DNA of 64,000 nt from VFKI01 sp033762075 (GTDB taxonomy: Bacteria > Pseudomonadota > Gammaproteobacteria > DSM-16500): contig JANRLY010000034.1 of the NCBI GenBank assembly GCA_033762075.1, positions 1-64,000 of the forward strand. The letters are read 5' to 3'. The notes under the pieces were generated by a model. That model searched no databases, had not been told where the DNA came from, and saw only the letters and a list, made by a program, of their open reading frames with translations. Shown piece by piece: positions 52,849 to 61,849 of the stretch. The translations under genes were made by a program, and so were the position numbers. The first letter of the stretch is position 1; the number at the start of each line of letters is the position of its first letter.

Positions 52849-54111
52849 ATGGATAAGCTCGTCATCCACGGCAATATACCACTCAATGGTGAAATTCGCA
52901 TTTCTGGCGCGAAAAATTCTGCGTTACCGATTCTTGCCGCTACCTTATTGACTGCGTCACCCGTCAGAATTTGCAATATTCCGCATTTACAAGACGTGAC
53001 CACAATGATGAGCCTGCTTGGCCAAATGGGGGTTAAGCTCATGCTAGATGAGCGCGGCAACATTGAAACCGATGCCTCGCACTTGCATTCTTTTGATGCC
53101 CCTTACGAACTTGTACGCACCATGCGCGCCTCTGTCGTTGTACTTGGGCCATTATTGAGCCGTTTTGGTAGAGCAAATGTTTCCTTACCCGGCGGTTGCG
53201 CAATTGGTTCTCGACCCGTTGATCAACATCTCAAGGGTTTACAAGCCATGGGCGCCGATATCAGTGTCGAAGATGGTTACGTGAAAGCGCAAGCCAAAAA
53301 GCGCTTGCAAGGCGCGACCATTGTCATGGATTTAATAACCGTCACAGGCACAGAAAATATCATGATGGCAGCGACTTTAGCAGAAGGGCAAACGATTATT
53401 CACAATGCAGCCCGCGAACCTGAAGTCGAAGACTTAGCTTTATTCTTAAATACGCTTGGGGCTAAGATCTCTGGTGCAGGTACTTCTACAATTGTTATCG
53501 ACGGTGTCCCCGAATTATCTGGCGGTAACTATCAAGTGATGCCTGATCGTATCGAAACAGGCACTTACTTAACAGCTGCTGCGATTACACGCGGTCGCAT
53601 TCGACTAAAAAATACCCGCCCAGATTTACTCGAGTCAATTTTACTGAAACTCTCCGAAGCCGGTGCTCACATTGAAACAGGCATCGATTGGATCAGCCTT
53701 GACATGAAAGGTAATCGTCCACGCGCTGTCAGCGTAAGCACTGCACCCTACCCTGCTTTTCCAACGGACATGCAAGCCCAAATTATGGCACTTAATACGA
53801 TTGCTGAAGGGACAGGCGTCATCACCGAAACTATTTTCGAAAATAGATTCATGCACGCTCAAGAATTACTGCGCATGGGCGCGCAAATTTCTTTGAAAGG
53901 CTCTACAGCTATTTGCACGGGCGTCGAAAGTTTACGTGGTGCACCAACCATGGCAACAGATTTGCGTGCATCCGCGAGCTTAGTCCTTGCCGGCCTTGCT
54001 GCCGTTGGCGAAACCACAGTCGATCGCATTTATCACATTGATCGTGGTTACGAATGTATCGAAGAAAAATTATCTCAATTAGGCGCACGAATTCAGCGTG
54101 TTGTAGAATAA
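52849..54111 (+). CDS. murA: UDP-N-acetylglucosamine 1-carboxyvinyltransferase
   Basis: A 420-residue enzyme catalysing the first committed step of peptidoglycan synthesis, adding enolpyruvate from PEP to UDP-GlcNAc. The active-site cysteine is Cys117 in LPGGCAIGSRPVDQHLKGL; KNSALPILAATLL at the start and RADLRASASLVLAGL-type sequence near the end are conserved. The frame opens at 52759, but the ATG at 52849, with TAGGAC upstream, gives the family start MDKLVIHGNIPLNG. It is beside ampD-ampE rather than the usual mla genes. Confidence 0.95.
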   Translation: MDKLVIHGNIPLNGEIRISGAKNSALPILAATLLTASPVRICNIPHLQDVTTMMSLLGQMGVKLMLDERGNIETDASHLHSFDAPYELVRTMRASVVVLGPLLSRFGRANVSLPGGCAIGSRPVDQHLKGLQAMGADISVEDGYVKAQAKKRLQGATIVMDLITVTGTENIMMAATLAEGQTIIHNAAREPEVEDLALFLNTLGAKISGAGTSTIVIDGVPELSGGNYQVMPDRIETGTYLTAAAITRGRIRLKNTRPDLLESILLKLSEAGAHIETGIDWISLDMKGNRPRAVSVSTAPYPAFPTDMQAQIMALNTIAEGTGVITETIFENRFMHAQELLRMGAQISLKGSTAICTGVESLRGAPTMATDLRASASLVLAGLAAVGETTVDRIYHIDRGYECIEEKLSQLGARIQRVVE

Positions 54112-54272
54112 CACCACGCTTCTCTCAATATTTTGCGTTTTTTTTTTCAGATCTCATCTCTGGACCATCTTACTTTAGAAAAAATACTTGCATATAAATA
54201 ACGATGCGCGTATTTTTTCTTATGATAGAAAAAAGGATAAATAACTTTTAATTTTACAGGATAGAAATAAAA

Positions 54273-56684
54273 ATGGACTTCATTAACAAATACATATTCA
54301 AAATCATCACAAATAAAGTCAACAATTTCAGTATCGCAAACAATTGGAAATCACTGTGTGAGGACTATTGTCATCAAAAAGAAAACAGATTCTTATCTAA
54401 TTATTTTTTTCGCAGCACATTAGAATATCAATGTGCATTGCATTACGCACATGCAGTGGACGCTGAAGGGTCGGATTATGAATCTTTCTTCAGCGATTTC
54501 AATAAAACATTTCGCATTGTATTTAATCCCGAACGGAATCTTTCAAAATTATTAGCGGCTCTTTTCACTTTTTATCCAGAACATCTCCATTGCCTTGATG
54601 AAAATATTCGCAAAAAATTAAATATTACCCCCTTCACCCCTTTTTCTGAAACAAACATTGGCCTGCGCTGTAAAACACTCATGACCAAACTTAACCCACG
54701 CGTTGTCAAAGGTTATATTAGCGGTTATGAGCGCAACACTCGAGCAGCAGCCGCGTACTTACTTGAACGCATCGGTATACTCATTCCTAATGAATTAAAA
54801 CCTACCCTTATAGATGCATTAATATTACGCCTACAAGATACACAGCCCATGGTCAGAAAAGCCGCCATTCAAACATTAGGCACTTTTACAACGCTGTTAA
54901 TTTCTGAAGAAGAACAAGAAAAAATTTCTCAAGCATTACTCAATTGCTTAACAAATCTTGGCAACCCGGAGGATGTGAAAAATGCTGCAGGAACAGCTTT
55001 AATAAAACAATTCCATTCACTCACATTCATGCAACAACAAGCCCGCATCAAGTTCTTTTTTAAATTGAGTGAAGATTCTAATTCTGACATCAGAAAAATT
55101 GCCCTGCATGGGCTTTGCGAATTACATTCAAAACTCAACGGCATTCAGCGCCAACAATTTATCGAACAATTATCCCTCAATCTTTGGAGTGACACCCGAA
55201 CATTACGGCAAGCAGTCGCTGCAGACCTGAATCAATTTTCATTGATTTTCTCCACAGAAGAACAACAATTTATTCTCACCCGATTATCGAGCAAACTCAT
55301 TAGCGATGACACGCTCGTACGATCGATTGCAGCAGAAGTGATGGGGGAATTGCCACTTTTTTTTGTAGAAGGTCCCGCAGAAAAACAAAAAAATACTCTC
55401 AAAGCACTAATGAATGCTCTCACTTTAAATTTGACACAAACCAAAAAGTTAACAGATCTCGGCTCAGAAGAATTGCGTTATGCTCCTGCGATAACAGCAA
55501 AAACCTTAGGTCAGTTGGCACGAGCACTTCATATTATTTCACGCGAAGACATTCAAAAATTACTTATATTGTTATTCGAAAATTTACGCAATGCTCACCA
55601 ATATATGAATACTGCGGGATCTGAAGTATTACTACAACTTGCAGGTTATTTCTCTGTGTTAGAAAAAGAGCAAAGAAAAATCGCGCTTGTTGCCCTATTA
55701 CGCACGATGTTAGATCCACGTTCACCACCTGATGCCGATCAGGCTGCAAAAGTGATGTGTGCGCTTATTCCACATTTATCACCTGAACAAAAGCAAACAC
55801 TTCGCAAACAACTCTATAAGTTATGCACCGATAAATCTATCCATACGCGTTCTGCTGCAACAATAGCACTTGTCCATTTATATATCGTCGCACCTGACGA
55901 GACATTATTTAAAACTATTTTAGAGAAACTCGATGATAACTCATGGATAATACAAGAAACGATCATCCGTGACTTACCCGCAGACATCATCGCTGATGAA
56001 AAAATTAAAGACTCACTTATCGATAGATTCAATACATTGCTTACAAATTCTAAAACATCTTGGAGTAACAAATTATTGATTTCAGAAAGATGCTTGGGTG
56101 ATTTATCTGAATTATTTTCCGATCACAGCAAAAAATTAGCGCTCAATGGAATTGAAAACTTGTTGAATGAATCATTAACAGAAAATAAACTTGCTGCAAT
56201 AGAAACCATCCATCGATTATTGATCACTCAAAATAATTCATTCAAGCCCGCTTTATTAAATTTATTGATCCCAAAATTAAACGAACATCCCAGAGTGCCT
56301 GCATCCATTAAAAATTATATTGAAAAAAGTCAACAAGCAGAAAGGACAGTAATCTTTGATAATCTATTTCCTGCCTTATTAAAAGATTTAAAAGAACACC
56401 CGGATTTAAATACGACCAACTTAGTGGGTGAATTGATTTTGACATGCTTAACACGCATGGATGAAGCGCAAAAAACTATCTTTATCGAAAGCTATCTACT
56501 AAACAGCTACAAAGATGCCCTGCAAGCACAACAGAAAGGTTACGCGACTGCATTATTCGATATTATTTTAACAACTTCTGCTGAGCGTGTTAAAGCTTTC
56601 AAACTCAACACGCCGTCACTCACTATACAGCGGGATGCGGAAGAAAAACAGGATCTTTCAAGTAAAAATCTAGTGTTTTCTTGA
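54273..56684 (+). CDS. HEAT-repeat protein, candidate effector
   Basis: An 803-residue soluble protein made mostly of paired helices. HEAT-type repeats are visible from ~165 on (for example LILRLQDTQPMVRKAAIQTL, NSDIRKIALHGLCELHSK, DTLVRSIAAEVMGELPLF, DKSIHTRSAATIALVHLY), and ~640-800 is less regular. The N-terminal ~160 residues resemble no family I know. There is no signal peptide or membrane helix. Large HEAT scaffolds of this kind are typical of host-associated Legionellales. The 160 bp upstream is AT-rich with the likely promoter. The last 62 bp overlap the convergent arnA-type gene. Confidence 0.7.
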   Translation: MDFINKYIFKIITNKVNNFSIANNWKSLCEDYCHQKENRFLSNYFFRSTLEYQCALHYAHAVDAEGSDYESFFSDFNKTFRIVFNPERNLSKLLAALFTFYPEHLHCLDENIRKKLNITPFTPFSETNIGLRCKTLMTKLNPRVVKGYISGYERNTRAAAAYLLERIGILIPNELKPTLIDALILRLQDTQPMVRKAAIQTLGTFTTLLISEEEQEKISQALLNCLTNLGNPEDVKNAAGTALIKQFHSLTFMQQQARIKFFFKLSEDSNSDIRKIALHGLCELHSKLNGIQRQQFIEQLSLNLWSDTRTLRQAVAADLNQFSLIFSTEEQQFILTRLSSKLISDDTLVRSIAAEVMGELPLFFVEGPAEKQKNTLKALMNALTLNLTQTKKLTDLGSEELRYAPAITAKTLGQLARALHIISREDIQKLLILLFENLRNAHQYMNTAGSEVLLQLAGYFSVLEKEQRKIALVALLRTMLDPRSPPDADQAAKVMCALIPHLSPEQKQTLRKQLYKLCTDKSIHTRSAATIALVHLYIVAPDETLFKTILEKLDDNSWIIQETIIRDLPADIIADEKIKDSLIDRFNTLLTNSKTSWSNKLLISERCLGDLSELFSDHSKKLALNGIENLLNESLTENKLAAIETIHRLLITQNNSFKPALLNLLIPKLNEHPRVPASIKNYIEKSQQAERTVIFDNLFPALLKDLKEHPDLNTTNLVGELILTCLTRMDEAQKTIFIESYLLNSYKDALQAQQKGYATALFDIILTTSAERVKAFKLNTPSLTIQRDAEEKQDLSSKNLVFS

Positions 56685-57663
56685 GGCCGTCATGCATATT
56701 AATTTCAGGCTGCCAATGTAGTTTTTCAGCAGCACGAGCGATGGATGGCACGCGCAATGAAACATCTTGATAGCCTGCGCCGTAATATTGTTCTGCATCG
56801 ACATCCACTAAGCGCACTTTTTTCGCTTGCTCAGCATACGCGGGATATTCAGAAATATACGCCACTAATTGCTCAGCTAATTGTCGAATAGAAATATTTT
56901 CAGTGGGATTACCAATATTGAAAATTTGTTGTGCGGATTGATTATCTTCGTTGCGTATCATCTTAAGTAAAGCGCGAATACCATCATCGATATACATAAA
57001 GCAACGCTGCTGCGCACCCCCATTCACAAGCATAATATCTTCGCCACGCAAAATATTGCCGATGAATTGTGTCAAGACACGTGAACCACCAGGCTTAGGA
57101 TTAAAAATGTTATCGAGCTTCGGGCCATACCAATTAAAAGGACGGAAGAGCGTGTAAGATAATCCATTGTGCTTTCCATATGCATAAATCACGCGATCCA
57201 TTAATTGCTTAGACGTTGAATAAATCCAACGCTCGCGATGAATAGGTCCTGTCACCAATGGACTGGTTTCTTCATCAAAAACTGCATCAGGACACATGCC
57301 GTACACTTCAGAAGTCGAGGGAAATACAATTCTTTTTTTGTATTGCACGCATTGACGTACAATATTGAGATTAGCTTCGAAATCTAATTCGAAGACACGT
57401 AATGGATCTTTCACATAGACAGCAGGCGTTGCAATCGCAACTAGCGGTAAAATCACATCACATTGTTGAATACGTTCCGTGACCCACGCATGGTCTACCA
57501 GCATATCACCTTGTTGAAAATGAAATCGTGGATGATTGAGACAAGTATCAAGCTTGTCTTGCGAGAGATCTAACGCATCAATCTCCCAATCTGTTTCAGA
57601 AAGAATCGCTTCACTTAAATGACTGCCAATAAAACCATTGGCACCTAAAACTAAAATTCTCAT
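56623..57663 (-). CDS. UDP-glucuronate 4-decarboxylase (ArnA dehydrogenase-domain type, stand-alone)
   Basis: A 346-residue short-chain epimerase/dehydrogenase. The Rossmann motif GANGFIGSHL is at 8-17; PSTSEVYGMCPDAVFDEE, RERWIYSTSKQLMDRVIYAY and FRPFNWYGPKLDN follow closely the C-terminal half of E. coli ArnA, which oxidises and decarboxylates UDP-glucuronate to UDP-Ara4-keto. The YSxSK catalytic motif is present. The ArnA formyltransferase half is absent, so this is a single-domain version. It is coupled by four-base overlap to arnB. The 3' end overlaps the HEAT gene by 62 bp on the opposite strand. Confidence 0.88.
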   Translation of the reverse strand: MRILVLGANGFIGSHLSEAILSETDWEIDALDLSQDKLDTCLNHPRFHFQQGDMLVDHAWVTERIQQCDVILPLVAIATPAVYVKDPLRVFELDFEANLNIVRQCVQYKKRIVFPSTSEVYGMCPDAVFDEETSPLVTGPIHRERWIYSTSKQLMDRVIYAYGKHNGLSYTLFRPFNWYGPKLDNIFNPKPGGSRVLTQFIGNILRGEDIMLVNGGAQQRCFMYIDDGIRALLKMIRNEDNQSAQQIFNIGNPTENISIRQLAEQLVAYISEYPAYAEQAKKVRLVDVDAEQYYGAGYQDVSLRVPSIARAAEKLHWQPEINMHDGLKKTLDFYLKDPVFLPHPAV

Positions 57664-58823
57664 GGCATAGTCTCATTAAAAATACTGTACATCACATCAA
57701 TCACACGATCTTGCTCAGCATCTGTCATACGTGGAAATAACGGCAAACTCACGATACGTTCAGATACAGATTCACTGTGCGGAAAATCACCTGGTTTAAA
57801 ACCAAAGGCTTCTCGATAATACGGATAAAGATGCGCTGCGCGATAATGCAATCCTGTGCCGATATTTTTTTCTTTCATGGTACGCATAAATTCATCGCGA
57901 TTCATTTCAGCGATGTCAGGCTTGAGTAATGGCACATATAAATGCCATGCATGGCGATGCGAATACGTTGGCTCAACAGGTAACTCCCACTGCGGCCAAT
58001 CCGCTAATACTTCTTGGTAACGCATGGCAAGCTCTGCACGACGTTCAATAAATCCTTCTAATGCTTTTAATTGATGCAATCCTAGTGCTGCTTGAAGATC
58101 CATCATATTGTATTTAAAACCAGGCATAACAATTTCATAATCTTGCGAGCCACTTTTGCCAAAACGATTCCAGGCTTCACGATCCATGCCATGAAAACGC
58201 AACAAAGCAATTTTGCGTGCGAGCTTTTCATCTTGTGTTGTCACACATCCGCCTTCACCAGTTGTCATATTTTTATTCGGATGAAAACTAAACACTTGTG
58301 TGTCACCAAAGCTACCGATTTTACGGCCACGATACTCTGTGCCAATAGCATGCGCAGCATCTTCAATGACGCGCAATCCGCGTCGCGTTGCAATTTCATA
58401 GATAACATCGAGGTCAACCGGCAAACCAGCAAAATGCACCGGCATAATCGCTCGTGTTTTAGGCGTGATAGCCGCTTCAATTAAATTGGGATCCATGTTA
58501 CGTGTAGCAGGGTCAATGTCGACCAACACAGGTTTAGCGCCCGCCAAAACAATCATATTTAATGTGGCCGCAAAGGTAAGTGGTGTTGTGATAACTTCAT
58601 CGCCAGGCACAATATCCATGGCAAGTAATGCAAGATGCAAACCTGCTGTGGCTGAAGAAAGTGGCAGTACATGCTGACTGCCTAAGTAACTTTCTAAGTC
58701 TTTCGTAAATTGCGCAACCCGTGGCCCTGTCGTAATCCAACCAGAAGACAGGCATTCAACGACTTCATTAATCGTAGCCTGGTCAATATCAGGGCGTGAA
58801 AAGGGTAAAAATGTATCACTCAT
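57660..58823 (-). CDS. arnB: UDP-4-amino-4-deoxy-L-arabinose aminotransferase ArnB
   Basis: A 387-residue DegT/DnrJ/EryC1-family PLP enzyme. FLPFSRPDIDQATINEVVEC, LSSGWITTGPRVAQF, DAAHAIGTEYRGRKIGSFGD, the PLP-lysine motif FSFHPNKNMTTGEGG and GTGLHYRAAHLYPYYRE match ArnB closely. It makes UDP-Ara4N from UDP-Ara4-keto for lipid A modification and cationic-peptide resistance. It is the first gene of a two-gene unit with the decarboxylase; arnC, arnD and arnT are not in the window, so the final product could be another 4-amino sugar. Confidence 0.9.
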   Translation of the reverse strand: MSDTFLPFSRPDIDQATINEVVECLSSGWITTGPRVAQFTKDLESYLGSQHVLPLSSATAGLHLALLAMDIVPGDEVITTPLTFAATLNMIVLAGAKPVLVDIDPATRNMDPNLIEAAITPKTRAIMPVHFAGLPVDLDVIYEIATRRGLRVIEDAAHAIGTEYRGRKIGSFGDTQVFSFHPNKNMTTGEGGCVTTQDEKLARKIALLRFHGMDREAWNRFGKSGSQDYEIVMPGFKYNMMDLQAALGLHQLKALEGFIERRAELAMRYQEVLADWPQWELPVEPTYSHRHAWHLYVPLLKPDIAEMNRDEFMRTMKEKNIGTGLHYRAAHLYPYYREAFGFKPGDFPHSESVSERIVSLPLFPRMTDAEQDRVIDVMYSIFNETMP

Positions 58824-58941
58824 ATTTATATAACCTTACTTACCGCTTATCTGTAGGCCGCGATCATACAACGTTTATCGCAAAGCCTCTACCCTTTATG
58901 TATAATATCCGACCCAATATATATAATGAGAGTATCGTCCC

Positions 58942-59547
58942 ATGACCGTTCTAATTGGTAACAAAGCACCCGATTTTACATCCGCCGCCGTGCTAGCTAA
59001 TGGCGAAATAAAAAATGCGTATCATTTCGCCGAAGAAACTCGCGGCAAATATGTGATTGTTTTTTTCTATCCGCTCGACTTTACATTTGTGTGTCCTTCT
59101 GAGCTCATCGCGCTCGATCATCGCATTGAAGAATTCAATGCACGCGACACCATCGTTTTGGGTGTTTCAATTGACTCACAATTCACTCACAATGCTTGGC
59201 GCAAAACCCCTATCGCTTCTGGCGGTATTGGCCCTGTTCGCTATCCTTTGATCGCTGATGTGAATCACCATATCTGTCAATCTTATAATGTCGAACACCC
59301 AACAGCGAAAGTTGCGCTGCGCGGTGCATTTTTAATTGATCGCGAAGGCATTGTACGCGCACAAGTTGTCAATGATTTACCACTAGGCCGCAACATTGAT
59401 GAATTATTGCGCTTAATTGATGCATTACAGTTTCATGAAAAACATGGCGAAGTCTGTCCAGCGGGTTGGATGAAAGGTAAAACTGCAATCAAGCCAGATG
59501 AAAAAGGCATTGCAAGTTATCTCGCACAAGAATCACAAGATTTATAA
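58942..59547 (+). CDS. Typical 2-Cys peroxiredoxin (AhpC/Prx1 type)
   Basis: A 201-residue thioredoxin-fold peroxidase. The peroxidatic cysteine is Cys51 in FYPLDFTFVCPSE and the resolving cysteine Cys172 in HGEVCPAGWMKG. The GGIGPVRYPLIAD motif and YNVEHPTAKVALRGAFLID are family-typical. It reduces hydrogen peroxide and organic peroxides using thioredoxin or AhpF; no ahpF or regulator lies beside it. TATAAT-like sequences (58901-58906) lie ~40 bp upstream. It is divergent from arnB and ends at a hairpin. Confidence 0.93.
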   Translation: MTVLIGNKAPDFTSAAVLANGEIKNAYHFAEETRGKYVIVFFYPLDFTFVCPSELIALDHRIEEFNARDTIVLGVSIDSQFTHNAWRKTPIASGGIGPVRYPLIADVNHHICQSYNVEHPTAKVALRGAFLIDREGIVRAQVVNDLPLGRNIDELLRLIDALQFHEKHGEVCPAGWMKGKTAIKPDEKGIASYLAQESQDL

Positions 59548-59560
59548 CTAACGTCAGCAT

Positions 59561-59594
59561 TGCCTAAGCGTAAAATATTAAATGCGCTTAGGCA
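59561..59594 (+). terminator. Hairpin after the peroxiredoxin gene
   Basis: TGCCTAAGCG (59561-59570) and its perfect complement CGCTTAGGCA (59585-59594), 14-base loop, starting 13 bases after the stop codon. A loose T-containing run (TTGTTATTCT) follows. Probable transcription end. Confidence 0.55.
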
Positions 59595-59871
59595 GTGCAT
59601 TGTTATTCTAGAAAAAAATGCACAGCATTTACCCAAAACTCATTCCGTATTTTTATTTAAAATAAAAAAAAACCAAACACTTCACTTCCTATTATTTTTT
59701 TCTTCCAACACAGTTTATAAACCTTTACACTACGCAGACGAGATAATTTGTTGAGAAAAACCTTCAAAACAAGTGCTGTAGAAAAATTATCTCTAAATAA
59801 AAAATATGATCAACAATTGCATCGAAAGTAATAGAAGAAAGCATTTAATGCGTATTTTCGATTAATTTTGC
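59595..59871. other. AT-rich intergenic region before the LbtU-like porin gene
   Basis: The gap between the peroxiredoxin and the porin is about 397 bp in all (59548-59944). Apart from the hairpin at 59561 and a candidate promoter at 59872, I see no gene, tRNA or clear iron-regulator (Fur) box here. Confidence 0.5.
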
Positions 59872-59900
59872 TTGCAATGTGACATATTTCCAAGTAATTT
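59872..59900 (+). promoter_or_regulatory. Candidate promoter for the LbtU-like porin gene
   Basis: TTGCAA (59872-59877), 17-base spacer, TAATTT (59895-59900), 45 bases before the start codon at 59945. A weak match to consensus; position and spacing are the main support. Confidence 0.3.
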
Positions 59901-59944
59901 TTAAAACCGTCCGGATCAAATTTTTATCAAGGAGATACAGAAAC

Positions 59945-61282
59945 ATGAAACTCAAACTCGTTGTTGCATCAATGAGCGCCGCTTGCCTGCTAAGCACCGC
60001 TGCTTTCGCAGCAGATGCTCCAGTCAAGCACAAGCATCACCATGCTAAAAAGCATCACCATCACATGATGGCTGCTACAGCATACAAAGGCGACTACAAA
60101 GGCGTTATGCCTGTTGTTGTAGAAACCTGCCCACCAACAACCCAGTTCGCGAACGTCTTAGATACCATGGACCAAAACATCGGCCGTGCTAGACCTACCG
60201 AAGATTGCAACAAACTGATCTCCTTTGCTGGCGGTCTGAACTTTGATGCACACTGGGGTAATCGTAACATCAATTACCAAGGCAGAAACAATCAAAGACT
60301 TTCCCTTAACGATGCTTACTTGAACATCTTCGGTAACGTCAATGAGTGGACCAAAGCCTTTATGAGTATCAGCTATGGTGATCCAAGTGACAAAGATGAT
60401 GGCTATGTTAAACCAAATGGCGAATACAGTAATGTTTACACAGCAAATGGCGAAAACAAATTGACCTTGGAACAAGGGTTCATTCGTATTTCGAACTTTG
60501 ATGTGTACCCAGTTTATCTTCAATTGGGTAAACAGTATTCTGACTTCGGTCGTTATACCATCCATCCAATCACCCGCTCTATGACCCAAGTATTGTCCGA
60601 AACACTCCGCACCAGCGCAGTGCTCGGCTTTGTGGTTCCAATGGGCTTCCATGGTGATATCTATGCCTTTGACAACCCTATCAGAGAAGCAAACTCTGCT
60701 GACGTTGCTGTAGGCCACCCACACACTAACTACGGCGCTGCAATCGGTTACGATGCACCAGGCGATCAGTTAGGCTGGGGTGTCAATGTTGCTTACATGT
60801 ACAACATGGTTGGCGTGAATGACGTTGCCACTGTCTATACAGGCACAGGCATAGCTTCCGCTGTCAACGCTTATAAGAATCGCGTTAGTGCTATTGCCTT
60901 AGACGGCACCATCAACAGTGGGCCATTCTCACTGATTGGTGATTACGTCACAGCTTTACAGCGCTTCTTTGTGAGCGAAATCCCAGCTAGATTGGGTAGC
61001 ACCAGCGGTGCAAAACCATGGGCTGGCAATCTCCAAGCAGGCTATGGGTTCATGGCATGGAGCAGAAACCAAAACATCTATGTTGGCTACCAAACCAGCG
61101 GTGATTCCGTCTACTTCAACCTTCCAAAGAGCCGTTGGTTGATAGGTTGGAATGCGGACGTATGGAAAAACACCAATATGGGTCTTGAAGTAGGTCATGA
61201 CACCGACTACAACCAGACCGATGGTGGTACAGGTCGCACAGCAAACACTGTTGCCTTCCGCGCAGCTGTTAAATTCGGTTAA
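59945..61282 (+). CDS. LbtU-family siderophore porin / major outer membrane protein
   Basis: A 445-residue protein from the ATG at 59945, with AAGGAGA ten bases upstream; the longer frame upstream lacks a signal peptide. The signal peptide cleaves near AFA-ADAP (~24). A histidine/lysine-rich stretch (KHKHHHAKKHHHHMM, ~28-42) follows, then an outer membrane beta-barrel ending in KFG with a C-terminal aromatic pattern. Segments such as LNDAYLNIFGNVNEW, FGRYTIHPITRSMTQVLSET and YDAPGDQLGWGVNVAYMYN resemble LbtU of Legionella, the receptor-porin for legiobactin; the ligand here is unknown. Strong SD, strong terminator and GC-rich third positions suggest high expression. Confidence 0.82.
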   Translation: MKLKLVVASMSAACLLSTAAFAADAPVKHKHHHAKKHHHHMMAATAYKGDYKGVMPVVVETCPPTTQFANVLDTMDQNIGRARPTEDCNKLISFAGGLNFDAHWGNRNINYQGRNNQRLSLNDAYLNIFGNVNEWTKAFMSISYGDPSDKDDGYVKPNGEYSNVYTANGENKLTLEQGFIRISNFDVYPVYLQLGKQYSDFGRYTIHPITRSMTQVLSETLRTSAVLGFVVPMGFHGDIYAFDNPIREANSADVAVGHPHTNYGAAIGYDAPGDQLGWGVNVAYMYNMVGVNDVATVYTGTGIASAVNAYKNRVSAIALDGTINSGPFSLIGDYVTALQRFFVSEIPARLGSTSGAKPWAGNLQAGYGFMAWSRNQNIYVGYQTSGDSVYFNLPKSRWLIGWNADVWKNTNMGLEVGHDTDYNQTDGGTGRTANTVAFRAAVKFG

Positions 61283-61294
61283 TCCGGCGAAAGG

Positions 61295-61324
61295 AAAAGC
61301 CCGCCTTGAGCGGGCTTTTTTTTG
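61295..61324 (+). terminator. Rho-independent terminator of the porin gene
   Basis: AAAAGCCCGC (61295-61304), loop CTTGA, GCGGGC (61310-61315) and a run of eight T. Textbook terminator 12 bases after the stop codon. Confidence 0.92.
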
Positions 61325-61367
61325 TCTAATTCCAGCACTAGTCCAAGAATGCCCATCTGCGGTCAAT

Positions 61368-61444
61368 TTTGAACGAAAAACACAGCCTCAAAATGCACAC
61401 ATACTTAAGTATGCTCCGCTTTTTCGCTGTGTTTTTCGTTCAAA
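61368..61444. repeat. Perfect 19-bp inverted repeat enclosing a 14-bp palindrome
   Basis: TTTGAACGAAAAACACAGC (61368-61386) and its perfect complement at 61426-61444 flank a 39-base interior that contains CATACTTAAGTATG (61400-61413), itself a perfect palindrome. It lies between the porin terminator and the rpsP promoter, with no other copy in the window. It looks like a REP/MITE-type element or a protein-binding site. Confidence 0.6.
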
Positions 61445-61498
61445 CTTGTCACACATATGGACGTTTCCTGATTAGAACAACCATTACTAAAAACGTGC

Positions 61499-61528
61499 TT
61501 GTACATGTCACTAAACCTCACGTATAAT
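61499..61528 (+). promoter_or_regulatory. Sigma-70 promoter of the rpsP-rimM-trmD-rplS operon
   Basis: TTGTAC (61499-61504), 18-base spacer, perfect TATAAT (61523-61528), with the rpsP start 40 bases downstream. The best promoter match seen in the window and in the place expected for a ribosomal-protein operon. Confidence 0.7.
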
Positions 61529-61567
61529 CCTTGACCTTTATGGCATTGATTGAGGAATTCTAAAAAC

Positions 61568-61840
61568 ATGGTTGTCATTCGTTTATCAAGAGGTGGCGCA
61601 AAGAAGCGTCCTTTTTATCATATCGTTGTTGCCGATAAGCGCTGCGCGCGCGATGGTCGTCGCATTGAAGTACTTGGCTACTATAATCCAATTGCAGCTG
61701 GCAAAGAAATTCGCCTACGCTTTGACGATGAGCGTCTCCAATATTGGTTGTCCCAAGGAGCTCAAGCATCAGATCGAGTCAAATACTTAATCAAAACTTA
61801 CGAAGCCACTCCTAAAACGGATGCTGCTACGGCTGCTTAA
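61568..61840 (+). CDS. rpsP: 30S ribosomal protein S16
   Basis: A 90-residue protein starting MVVIRLSRGGAKKRPFYHIV, with family motifs DGRRIEVLGYYNP and LRFDDERLQYWLSQGAQ. The frame opens six codons earlier, but the ATG at 61568 with GAGGA upstream gives the family start. It ends in tandem TAA codons and is nine bases before rimM. First gene of the rpsP-rimM-trmD-rplS operon. Confidence 0.97.
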   Translation: MVVIRLSRGGAKKRPFYHIVVADKRCARDGRRIEVLGYYNPIAAGKEIRLRFDDERLQYWLSQGAQASDRVKYLIKTYEATPKTDAATAA

Positions 61841-61849
61841 TAAGTCCTG

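Noticed and set aside
60158..60724. 188-codon minus-strand frame opposite the porin gene
   Set aside because: Antisense shadow; the plus strand has signal peptide, strong SD and terminator.
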